Origin: Celeribacter persicus
GTDB lineage: Bacteria; Pseudomonadota; Alphaproteobacteria; Rhodobacterales; Rhodobacteraceae
Assembly: GCF_003050785.1 (NCBI RefSeq)
Contig: NZ_QAOH01000007.1
Span: forward strand, 124,001-188,000
Direction of reading: 5' to 3'
DNA: 64,000 nucleotides
Position numbers and translations under genes: made by a program. Of this stretch, positions 56,787 through 64,000 are shown one piece after another. The notes beneath the pieces are model-generated. The model was not told the DNA's origin. It was given only the letters and a program-made list of their open reading frames with translations, and ran no database searches. The first letter of the stretch is position 1. Every line of letters begins with the position of its first letter.

Positions 56787-57737
56787 TCAGGGACGGCGTT
56801 TGGAGAGCTGGTTTTCCCGCTCCATCCGGCGCTCCAGATGTTCGCATTCCGAGGCCAGAAATTTCACCAGCGCCTTGCCCACCGGCGCGAGATTTTCGCC
56901 CTTGCGCGTAAGCACGCCAAGCGCCCGGTCCGGGTGCTCCACCTTGATCGGCAGGGAGACGATATTGCCCTGATCCTGCATCAGGTAGACCACGGAATAA
57001 GGCAAGACTGTCAGACAGTTGGAACGCGCAAGAAAGCTGGAGATCGAGGCCAGCGTACCGCCCGAAAAGGTGAACTGGAAATTTTCGCTGCCGATCGAGA
57101 GGATGGCGCGTTTGAGATCGCGAAACAGTGGGCTGTCGGCGGGCGGCGCGACCCAGGAATAGGCGTCGATCTCCGGCAGGGTGATCGGCCCGCGCCGGGT
57201 CAGCGGATGCCCCTTGCGACAGGCGATGACATTGCGCCCTTCGAGCAGCGGCTGGAAATCCAGATCGAGCGGCACATGCCGGACCTGCATCGGCAGGATC
57301 GCCATATCGAGCGTCTTGTTGCGCAGCTTGGCGACGAGGCTTTCGAAATAGCCATAAGTCTGCTCGAACTGCGCACCACCGATCCGGTCCTGAAACTCGG
57401 CAAGCATGGTGGTGATCACCCCGTCCATGAACAGCGGCGTACCGCCGATGCGCAGATGCCCCGCGTGCCCTTTCCTGAAATTGTCGACAAGCACGCTGGC
57501 TTCGCGGTTCAGGTTGTGAATCCTGAGGCCGATCTCCGCGAGTGTGCGTCCGAATTCCGTGGGCGTCAGCGGTCGCCGCCCCGGTTCGAACAGTGGCATG
57601 CCGAGCCGTTTTTCGAAATTGGAAATGGTCCGGGACACGGAAGGCTGAGACTTCCCCAGAGCTTCCGCACCCTCGGTCAGGCCACCTTTTTCGACGATCA
57701 TGGCAAGGATTTCGAGATGTTCGCTGTCTATCTTCAT
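56787..57737 (-). CDS. LysR-family transcriptional regulator
   Basis: A 316-residue regulator. The winged helix is HLEILAMIVEKGGLTEGAEA followed by LGKSQPSVSRTISNFEKRLG, and the effector domain starts near 90 (HLRIGGTPLF). ATG 57737 begins directly at the HTH as usual in LysR proteins. It diverges from the second flavin hydroxylase gene (185 bases between) and is convergent with the TetR gene, which ends in the base directly before it. It most likely activates the hydroxylase in response to the phenolic substrate. Confidence 0.9.
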   Translation of the reverse strand: MKIDSEHLEILAMIVEKGGLTEGAEALGKSQPSVSRTISNFEKRLGMPLFEPGRRPLTPTEFGRTLAEIGLRIHNLNREASVLVDNFRKGHAGHLRIGGTPLFMDGVITTMLAEFQDRIGGAQFEQTYGYFESLVAKLRNKTLDMAILPMQVRHVPLDLDFQPLLEGRNVIACRKGHPLTRRGPITLPEIDAYSWVAPPADSPLFRDLKRAILSIGSENFQFTFSGGTLASISSFLARSNCLTVLPYSVVYLMQDQGNIVSLPIKVEHPDRALGVLTRKGENLAPVGKALVKFLASECEHLERRMERENQLSKRRP

Positions 57738-57922
57738 AACAAAAGGGGATATTATCCACCAGAAGATTAAAAGCCACAAAAATTTTGCCCCCCTATTGTG
57801 GGAGCACAACGAAGCGGATCGTTCGACAGGTCCCGGAAAGAGGAGCCCGGCCTGTCATCCTGCCATAAGGGGCGTCCGCACGGACAAAACCGCACAAGAC
57901 GTCACTTAGGGAGGAGACGCAT

Positions 57923-59677
57923 ATGTCCGATTATAAAACGGATGTTCTCATCATCGGCACCGGCCCGGCCGGGTCCGCCACGGCTGCACTTTTGTCGAGC
58001 TACGGCATCGAGAACATGGTGGTGAACCGTTATCGGTGGCTGGCGAACACGCCGCGCGCCCATATCACCAACCAGCGCACCATGGAGGTGCTGCGCGATC
58101 TCGGGCGCGAGGTGGAAGACGAGGCCTATCTCCACGCCACGCACAAGGATCTGATGGGCGAAAACATCTTCTGCGAAAGCCTTGCGGGCGAGGAAATCGG
58201 CCGGATGAAGGCCTGGGGCAACCATCCTCTCTCGGCGGCGGAGCACAAGATGTCCTCTCCCTCGCTGATGAACGACCTGCCCCAGACTTTCATGGAGCCG
58301 ATCCTGTTCAAGACCGCCTGTCAGCGCGGCACGCAGGCGAAAATGTCGACCGAATATCTGCGTCACGAACAGGACGCAGACGGCGTGACCACCACCTGCC
58401 TCGACCGCCTGTCGGGCAAGGAATTCACCATCCGCTCGAAATATCTCGTAGGGGCCGACGGGGCGAAATCTCTGGTCGCCGATCACGCGGGCCTGCCTTT
58501 CGAGGGGCAGATGGGTGTGGGTGGCTCGATGAACATCCTGTTCAAGGCGGACTTGTCGAAATACGTCGCCCACCGCCCCTCCGTGCTCTACTGGGTGATG
58601 CAGCCCGGCGCGGATGTCGGCGGCATCGGCATGGGGCTGGTGCGCATGGTGCGGCCATGGAACGAATGGCTGATCGTCTGGGGCTATGACATCAACGGGC
58701 CGGAGCCCGAGGTGACCGAAGAGTTCGCCACCGGCGTGGCGCGCCAGTTGATCGGCGACCCGGAACTCAAGATCGAGCTTCTGAGCGCAAACACCTGGAC
58801 GGTGAACAATTACTACGCCACGGAACTGTCGAAGGGCCGCGTCTTCTGCATGGGCGATGCCGTGCACCGTCATCCACCCTCGAACGGGCTCGGCTCGAAC
58901 ACCTCTATTCAGGACAGTTTCAACCTCGCGTGGAAACTTGCCATGGTGCTCAAAGGTCAGGCCGGTGAGGCGCTTCTCGACAGCTACACCACCGAACGCG
59001 CGCCCGTGGCGAAACAGATCGTCACCCGTGCCAACAAGTCGATCGGCGAGACCGGCCCGATTTTCGACGCGCTCGGCATGAGCGAAGGCGTCGATCCGGT
59101 ACAGATGCAGAAAAATCTGGAAGCCCGCTGCGATGGTACTTCGGCGGCGGAAAAACAGCGCGAGGCGATCCGCAAGGCCATCGCATTCAAGAAATACGAA
59201 TTCGACGCGCACGGCGTCGAGATGAACCAACGCTACCGCTCCGATGCGGTCGTCACCGACGGTCAGGTGGAACCCGATTTCGAACTGGACGCGGAACTGC
59301 ATTACCAGCCAACCACATGGCCCGGCGCGCGCCTGCCGCATGCCTGGCTTTACGCCACGGACGGGGCGGAGGTCTCCTCCCTCGATCTCTGCGGTCACGG
59401 CAGATTCACTGTGCTGACCGGGCTCGGGGGCGAAGCCTGGTGTGCCGCCGCCGAAGAGCTGTCAGCGGAATTGGGGGTGGAGATTGTCTGTCACGTCATT
59501 GGGCCGCGCCGTCCCTATATGGACCACAGCGGCGACTGGGCGCGCGCCAGCGAGATCACCGACACCGGGTGTCTTCTGGTGCGCCCCGATCACCATGTCG
59601 CCTGGCGCAGCCATAAGCTCGCAAAAGACCCGAAGGCCGAACTGCGCCGGGTTCTGAACGCGGTGCTTGCGAAGTGA
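57923..59677 (+). CDS. FAD-dependent phenol hydroxylase (TfdB-like)
   Basis: A 584-residue flavoprotein. DVLIIGTGPAGSATAALLSS is the FAD Rossmann motif, KYLVGADGAKS the middle DG motif, and VFCMGDAVHRHPPSNGLGSN the second FAD motif in the form typical for 2,4-dichlorophenol 6-monooxygenase and related phenol hydroxylases. The C-terminal thioredoxin-like domain (about 460-584, FTVLTGLGGEAWCAAAEEL) is present. It ends in its own terminator, so it is a single unit. It would feed dihydroxy- or trihydroxybenzenes into the neighbouring pathway. GGGAGGAG precedes the start. Confidence 0.9.
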   Translation: MSDYKTDVLIIGTGPAGSATAALLSSYGIENMVVNRYRWLANTPRAHITNQRTMEVLRDLGREVEDEAYLHATHKDLMGENIFCESLAGEEIGRMKAWGNHPLSAAEHKMSSPSLMNDLPQTFMEPILFKTACQRGTQAKMSTEYLRHEQDADGVTTTCLDRLSGKEFTIRSKYLVGADGAKSLVADHAGLPFEGQMGVGGSMNILFKADLSKYVAHRPSVLYWVMQPGADVGGIGMGLVRMVRPWNEWLIVWGYDINGPEPEVTEEFATGVARQLIGDPELKIELLSANTWTVNNYYATELSKGRVFCMGDAVHRHPPSNGLGSNTSIQDSFNLAWKLAMVLKGQAGEALLDSYTTERAPVAKQIVTRANKSIGETGPIFDALGMSEGVDPVQMQKNLEARCDGTSAAEKQREAIRKAIAFKKYEFDAHGVEMNQRYRSDAVVTDGQVEPDFELDAELHYQPTTWPGARLPHAWLYATDGAEVSSLDLCGHGRFTVLTGLGGEAWCAAAEELSAELGVEIVCHVIGPRRPYMDHSGDWARASEITDTGCLLVRPDHHVAWRSHKLAKDPKAELRRVLNAVLAK

Positions 59678-59684
59678 GAGAGAG

Positions 59685-59708
59685 ACGGCGCCTTCGGGCG
59701 CCGTTTTC
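59685..59708 (+). terminator. Terminator of the TfdB-like gene
   Basis: ACGGCGCC-TTCG-GGCGCCGT, a UUCG-tetraloop hairpin, followed by TTTCC. It lies between convergent genes. Confidence 0.88.
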
Positions 59709-59723
59709 CTGCCCGGCTTCGGC

Positions 59724-60950
59724 TCAGCTTTGCGCCGCGACAAAGGCGGCCTTCAACTGGCGCGGATCGCCCCCGCGCATCAGATCGGCCTCGGGTGTGA
59801 ACCCTGCCGCCAGCATCTGTCGCGCCAGCATATGCTCTCCGGCGCTGTTGATCGTCTCGACCGCGACAAGCCGCCCGGCTTTGAGATGATAAACGGATTT
59901 CAACCGCCCCTCAGGGGTACGGCTCTCGATGCTGTTTTCCGCCCCCTGCAAAAGCCCCGCGATCTGAAGCTTCATCGCGCCGATGTCGGACCAGAACCAC
60001 GGCACAGCCGCATAGGGCGTCACACGTCCCGCAAGCGTCTTTGCCAGGGCGCGCGCCTGATCTGTGGCGTTCTGAACAGATTCCAGACGTCGCCTTTCCC
60101 CGCTTTCAGGATCGGGAAAGGACGCACAATCACCAAGAGCGTATATCTCCGGATCGGAGCTTTGCAGGACGGCGTTGACCGCAATCCCGTTGTCGATCTC
60201 AAGCCCTGCCGCACGGGCGAGATCGTCAACAGGCAAAGCACCGATGCCGACGATCACCAGATCGGCGGGCAGAGTCTCGTCCGCGATGCGCACGCCCGTC
60301 ACCTGCCCCTGCCCACCAACGATGTCACAGAGTTCCGTGCCCGTCCGCACTTGCACTCCCATCCCTGTCAGAATGGTTTCGACCTCGAAAGCGATCCCGG
60401 CACTTGCCGCCCGCCCGAGCAGTCGTGGCGCCAGTTCGACAACGCTGACCGACAGCCCCCGCCCCGCCAGCATCGCCGCCGCTTCGAGACCGATGAACCC
60501 GCCGCCGATCACCACGACCTGCGTAGCCTCCGGCAAGGCTGCACGGAGTGCGCGGGCATCTTCGGCGGTGCGCAACGTGAACACCCCGCGCAGATCGCCC
60601 CCCGGCACCGTCAGCTTGCGCGCCTCGGTGCCGGTCGCGAGAACCAGCTTGTCATAGGAACAGCTCGTGCCATCCGAGAGAGTGAGCCGCTTGTTCGCCC
60701 GATCAACCGTCTCCACCCGAACCCCGAGACGCAAATCAATGTCCTGATCGGCGAAGACCTGCGGCGCGCGCAGCGGTTGCAACGCCGCATCCGGGGTCTT
60801 CATGAAAGATTTCGACAGGGGCGGCTTGTGATAGGGGTGATCTGGGTCGGCGGAGATCACCGTGACCGGGCCCTCATAGCCCTCTTCCCGCAGCGACACG
60901 GCCAGTTGCGTGCCGCCATGCCCCGCTCCAATGATGACGATCCCGGCCAT
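59724..60950 (-). CDS. NAD(P)H:ferredoxin reductase (putidaredoxin-reductase type)
   Basis: A 408-residue FAD protein that transfers electrons from NAD(P)H to a [2Fe-2S] ferredoxin. The FAD motif is IVIIGAGHGGTQLAVSLREE, the NAD motif is VVVIGGGFIGLEAAAMLAG, and EIYALGDCASFPDPESGE is the second FAD contact. The family serves cytochrome P450s and Rieske oxygenases. It ends the minus-strand operon that also encodes the ferredoxin 3 bases upstream. Confidence 0.92.
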   Translation of the reverse strand: MAGIVIIGAGHGGTQLAVSLREEGYEGPVTVISADPDHPYHKPPLSKSFMKTPDAALQPLRAPQVFADQDIDLRLGVRVETVDRANKRLTLSDGTSCSYDKLVLATGTEARKLTVPGGDLRGVFTLRTAEDARALRAALPEATQVVVIGGGFIGLEAAAMLAGRGLSVSVVELAPRLLGRAASAGIAFEVETILTGMGVQVRTGTELCDIVGGQGQVTGVRIADETLPADLVIVGIGALPVDDLARAAGLEIDNGIAVNAVLQSSDPEIYALGDCASFPDPESGERRRLESVQNATDQARALAKTLAGRVTPYAAVPWFWSDIGAMKLQIAGLLQGAENSIESRTPEGRLKSVYHLKAGRLVAVETINSAGEHMLARQMLAAGFTPEADLMRGGDPRQLKAAFVAAQS

Positions 60951-60953
60951 GGC

Positions 60954-61268
60954 TCAATGCCCCACCACTTCGAACACCGCCCCATCGAGCGCCTCGCTCA
61001 CCTCGATCTGACAGGTGAGACGGCTGGTCTCCCCCATCGCGTCCGAAGTGAATTCCAGCGTGTCGCGCTCCGCCTCTTCCATCTCAGGCAGGGCCGCACC
61101 GCCCTCGACGACCCGACAATGACAGGTGGCACAGACACAGGAGCCACCGCATTCCGCCTCGATCCCCGCGATGCCCGCCGTTGTTGCCGCGACCATGACG
61201 CTTTGCCCCGGCGCAGCCTCGATCTCCCGGCGGTTGCCCGACGGTTCGATGAATGTCAGTTTGACCAT
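60954..61268 (-). CDS. [2Fe-2S] ferredoxin, adrenodoxin type
   Basis: A 104-residue electron carrier. The cluster ligands are Cys40, Cys46, Cys49 (C-x5-C-x2-C in AECGGSCVCATCH) and Cys86 (SRLTCQIEV), which is the vertebrate-type/putidaredoxin pattern. With the reductase gene next to it, it forms the redox chain for an oxygenase, probably a P450. No oxygenase gene is within the window; it may lie upstream beyond the right edge. Confidence 0.93.
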   Translation of the reverse strand: MVKLTFIEPSGNRREIEAAPGQSVMVAATTAGIAGIEAECGGSCVCATCHCRVVEGGAALPEMEEAERDTLEFTSDAMGETSRLTCQIEVSEALDGAVFEVVGH

Positions 61269-61277
61269 TGTTCTTCC

Positions 61278-62039
61278 TCAGTTGAATTGACGCCCGCCGT
61301 CGACGATCAGGGTCTGTCCCGTGACGAACCCGGCCAGCGGCGAGGCGAGATAGAGCGCGCCGCCCACCATATCCTCAGCCCCAGCCGCGCGTTTGAGCGC
61401 GCCGCGCGTGACCCCGTAGGAGGTCGCATCCTCCATCAGCCCAAGGCTCGCCTCGGTCAGGGTGAACCCCGGAGCCAGCACGTTGACGCGGATGTTGTCA
61501 TCCCCAAGCTCGCGCGCCATGGCCCGCGACATGGCAATCACAGCGCCTTTCGAGGCGACGTAATGCAACCATTGCGGCGAGCCGGAGAACACGGTCGCAG
61601 AGGACACGTTGACGATGGCCCCGCCACCGCCCGCACGCATCACCGGCGTGAGGGCACGGCTGACCTGCCAGACGCCTTTGACATTAACCGCCATGACCTT
61701 GTCCCAGACCGCCTCGTCGATCTCTTCCAGCGCGCGGCGTTCGAGTCCTGCATAGATCGCGGCGTTGTTCACCAGAATATCGACCCCGCCGAGCACTTCA
61801 TCCGCCGTGCGCGCCAGAGCGAGACAGCTCTCACTGTCAGTGACATCCACCGTCGCGGCATGGGCTTTGCCACCCGCCGCCTCGATGAGGGCCACGGTCT
61901 CGGCACAGCCTCCGGCATTGATGTCAGCGACGAGCACCTCCGCCCCGGCTTTGGCGAAACCTTCGGCAAAGGCGCGCCCCAGACCGCCCGCAGCCCCGGT
62001 GATCACGGCACGTTTGCCTTTCAGATCGAGATCAAACAT
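61278..62039 (-). CDS. Short-chain dehydrogenase/reductase
   Basis: A 253-residue cytosolic oxidoreductase of the classical SDR type. The cofactor motif is VITGAAGGLGRAFAEG with Asp at the end of strand 2 (LVADIN), which favours NAD. NNAAIY, the catalytic Ser in VNVSSATVFSGS, and Tyr-x-x-x-Lys in HYVASKGAV are all present. It overlaps the HD-protein gene by 8 bases. The substrate is probably an alcohol in the same pathway as the aldehyde dehydrogenase. Confidence 0.92.
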   Translation of the reverse strand: MFDLDLKGKRAVITGAAGGLGRAFAEGFAKAGAEVLVADINAGGCAETVALIEAAGGKAHAATVDVTDSESCLALARTADEVLGGVDILVNNAAIYAGLERRALEEIDEAVWDKVMAVNVKGVWQVSRALTPVMRAGGGGAIVNVSSATVFSGSPQWLHYVASKGAVIAMSRAMARELGDDNIRVNVLAPGFTLTEASLGLMEDATSYGVTRGALKRAAGAEDMVGGALYLASPLAGFVTGQTLIVDGGRQFN

Positions 62040-62652
62040 GAGCGGTCTCCTTGAGATAATCGGGGGCTTCCAGAGTTGCGCGTGCGGCGGCCAGATAGCC
62101 CCGCGCCATGACCCGGCCTGTGTCGGTCAGAAATTGCGGCAGAACGAAATCTTCCAGCATATCAATCGTTTCATGTGCGGGCGTGTCGAACCAACCGCCG
62201 ATGGTCGCGATCCCGTGCGGGGTAAAGCGCCAGCCCTTGTCGGCATCCTTGACCAGCGCGTCCTCGGGCGAACTGGCCTCCTTGAGCGTGTCGTGCCGGT
62301 CGATGATCGCAAGCACCGCGTCAGCATCGACACCTTCGGGACGATGACGGCGCAGGATCTCTCCGGCGATCTCGACGCCATGAATTTCATGCTCGCGCAC
62401 CAGTTCCTTGCGCGTCGGGTTCGGCCCGACCGCATCCGCCATCAGCGCCGGGTCGATGCGTTTCCAGCCCACGTCATGCAAAAGGATCGCAGGCAGAACG
62501 ATGCTTTCCGAGACCTCCGGGTGCTCCGCCAAAAGCGCCTTGGCAATGCCATAGGAGATCAGCGTATGCACATCGTTCGAGCGCACATCGAGAAAGGCGC
62601 GGGCATCCCGCCACAGTGGCAGATCGAGCGGCATGAGCGTCGAAGGAGTCAT
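62032..62652 (-). CDS. HD-domain protein
   Basis: A 206-residue protein with an HD phosphohydrolase core: His (DVHTLISYGIAKAL), HD doublet in AILLHDVGWKR, His in REHEIHGVEIAGEIL, and Asp in AIIDRHDT. Family members hydrolyse phosphate esters or use di-iron centres (for example in oxygenase-like HD proteins). The association with SDR, ferredoxin and aldehyde dehydrogenase genes leaves a catabolic oxygenase-like role possible. It overlaps both neighbours by a few bases. Confidence 0.82.
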   Translation of the reverse strand: MTPSTLMPLDLPLWRDARAFLDVRSNDVHTLISYGIAKALLAEHPEVSESIVLPAILLHDVGWKRIDPALMADAVGPNPTRKELVREHEIHGVEIAGEILRRHRPEGVDADAVLAIIDRHDTLKEASSPEDALVKDADKGWRFTPHGIATIGGWFDTPAHETIDMLEDFVLPQFLTDTGRVMARGYLAAARATLEAPDYLKETAHV

Positions 62653-64000
62653 TTCGGCACCTCGTAGCTCAGATACATGGTCTTGTATTCGAGATAGCTT
62701 TCGACCCCGTAGCGGCCTTTTTCACGCCCAAGCCCGCTTTCCTTGACGCCGCCGAAAGGCACGTAATGCGAGGAGCGGTGAATGTCGTTGAGCCAGACCG
62801 AGCCCGCCTCAAGCCCTTCGCTGAGCGTCAGCCCCTTCGCCAGATCGCGACAGAACACGAAACCTGCAAGCCCGTAGCGGCTCTGATTGGCCAGTTCCAG
62901 AGCCGCCTGCGCGCTGTCCACCGGCGCGATGCCGAGCACTGGACCAAAGGTTTCCTCGCGCATGATCAGCATATCCTGCGTCGCGTCCGCAATCAGGGTC
63001 GGCGGGAAATAGAAGCCCTCATCGAACCCCTCCCCGGTCCGACGCGTCCCGCCCAGAAGGATGCGCGCCCCTTTCTCGCGGGCATCGTCGGATTGCAGCG
63101 CGCTGTTGGAATAAATCTTTTCGTTCACCAGCGGACCGAGGTCGCCCTCGCCCCCCACCGGTTGCAGGGTCAGTTTACCCGCTTTCTCCGCAAGGCGCGA
63201 CAGCACCTCCTCATAGACTGGACGCTCCACGAAAACCCGATTCACACGGTAACAGAACTGGCCGGAATTGGCGAAACCGTGGCGGGCGATGGCCGTGGTC
63301 GCCTTGTCGAGATCGGCGTCGGCACAGACGATGGCGGCACTCTGCCCGCCAAGTTCCAGCGTCACCCGCTTCATCGTCCCCGTGGCCGCCGCGGCAATCG
63401 CCTTGCCCGCCGCCGTGCCGCCGGTGAAGGCGATCTTGCGTGGAATGGGATGTTCGATCATCGCCGTACCGATCTCGCGCCCCTTGCCAGTCACCACATT
63501 GAACACGCCCGCCGGGAGCCCCGCCTTGTGGAAAATCTCCGCCAGCATCAGGGTCGACATCGGCGTGTCTTCGGCGGGTTTGGCGACCACCGTGCAGCCC
63601 GCAATTAGCGCAGCGCCCAGTTTGAACATCAAAAGCGTGATCGGGTAGTTGAACGGCGTGATCGCGATCACCACGCCGACCGGCTCCCGCGTCACCACGG
63701 TTTTCTCGCCGGGGGCGGCGCCAAGCGACATCGTGGCCGAAAGCCGCAGCCCCTCTTCGGCATAGACATCGAGAAGATCGGCGGAGCGGGTGATCTCCGC
63801 GATGCAGGCGGGTAAAGGCCGGCCCAGCTCGGCATGAAGCGCCTGCCCCACCGTCTCGGCATGATCGCGCATCGCCTGTGCACAGCTTTTCTGGATCGCC
63901 ACACGGTCGCTCATCGGGCGACGTTTCCACCCCTCCATCGCCCGCGCCGCCGCCCGGATGGCGACATCGGCATCCGTCGCATCGCCGCGCGGCACGGTGT
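62649..64000 (-). CDS. Aldehyde dehydrogenase (N-terminus beyond window)
   Basis: An NAD(P)-dependent aldehyde dehydrogenase. At least 449 residues are visible. The conserved Glu is in TLELGGQSAAIV, the catalytic Cys in NSGQFCYRVNRV, and the C-terminus (GVKESGLGREKGRYGVESYL) fits the family. A GTG at 63995 could be read as a start, but the family has about 25-35 more residues before GDATDADV, so the gene is cut by the window. Its stop overlaps the HD gene by 4 bases. Confidence 0.9.
   Translation of the reverse strand, partial: TVPRGDATDADVAIRAAARAMEGWKRRPMSDRVAIQKSCAQAMRDHAETVGQALHAELGRPLPACIAEITRSADLLDVYAEEGLRLSATMSLGAAPGEKTVVTREPVGVVIAITPFNYPITLLMFKLGAALIAGCTVVAKPAEDTPMSTLMLAEIFHKAGLPAGVFNVVTGKGREIGTAMIEHPIPRKIAFTGGTAAGKAIAAAATGTMKRVTLELGGQSAAIVCADADLDKATTAIARHGFANSGQFCYRVNRVFVERPVYEEVLSRLAEKAGKLTLQPVGGEGDLGPLVNEKIYSNSALQSDDAREKGARILLGGTRRTGEGFDEGFYFPPTLIADATQDMLIMREETFGPVLGIAPVDSAQAALELANQSRYGLAGFVFCRDLAKGLTLSEGLEAGSVWLNDIHRSSHYVPFGGVKESGLGREKGRYGVESYLEYKTMYLSYEVPK

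Noticed and set aside
57874-57885. GTCCG-CA-CGGAC inverted repeat before the TfdB-like gene as LysR operator
   Set aside because: The short G+C-rich arms do not resemble the T-N11-A LysR pattern and such repeats are common at this base composition.

Overview
The window looks like a chromosomal segment of an alphaproteobacterium of the Rhodobacteraceae (Roseobacter group). The basis is its high G+C coding sequence, the core order alaS - recA - cckA - RsmB-type methyltransferase - guaB, an alphaproteobacterial SOS box (GTTC-N7-GTTC) before recA, a perfect CtrA-type box (TTAA-N7-TTAA) before cckA, and best-matching families (short PutA with an Lrp-type PutR, AglEFGAK) that are typical of this group. 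No tRNA, rRNA, CRISPR array, prophage or complete insertion sequence was seen.

Layout. 1-8.5 kb: the 5' end of a TonB-dependent receptor, icd, two very small genes, a HupE/UreJ metal permease, an unrecognised gene, a tandem pair of YitT-like membrane proteins with an SMR exporter, typA and a VOC-family protein. 8.5-21 kb, nearly all on the minus strand: DUF1330 protein, alaS, recA, cckA, RsmB-type methyltransferase, a Sel1-repeat protein, guaB and a TDT/TehA-type transporter. 21-32 kb: an alpha-glucoside system (aglEFGAK) with divergent LacI-type aglR, followed by a GH1 beta-glucosidase and glucokinase; identical 14-base palindromes lie before aglE and before the GH1 gene, so one regulator probably controls both. 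32-37 kb: a tightly overlapped chemotaxis operon (STAS, CheY, CheA, CheW, CheR, second CheY, unknown protein) without cheB, cheD or a receptor gene. 37-42.6 kb: an exopolysaccharide group (GH26-like hydrolase, cellulose-synthase-like glycosyltransferase, galE, UDP-glucuronate decarboxylase) in which the decarboxylase gene carries an in-frame TAG. 42.9-46.9 kb: putR/putA. 47-60 kb: a nine-gene hydroxyquinol/resorcinol-type aromatic catabolism operon with its own branched-chain-type ABC importer, a TetR regulator, and a second flavin hydroxylase with a LysR regulator. 60-64 kb: ferredoxin reductase, [2Fe-2S] ferredoxin, SDR, HD protein and an aldehyde dehydrogenase cut by the window edge.

How they work together. 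The agl system imports alpha-glucosides, AglA hydrolyses them, the GH1 enzyme adds beta-glucosides, and Glk phosphorylates the glucose. In the aromatic cluster a flavin hydroxylase would make hydroxyquinol, the intradiol dioxygenase opens the ring to maleylacetate and maleylacetate reductase yields 3-oxoadipate.

Main items for a second look: the nonsense codon in the UDP-glucuronate decarboxylase gene; a ~114-bp structured repeat present twice (12991-13105 and, inverted, 46930-47044) whose TAAAGCG ends supply the stop codons of two unrelated genes; the CtrA box before cckA; the operator pair linking agl and bgl-glk; and the unknown last gene of the chemotaxis operon.
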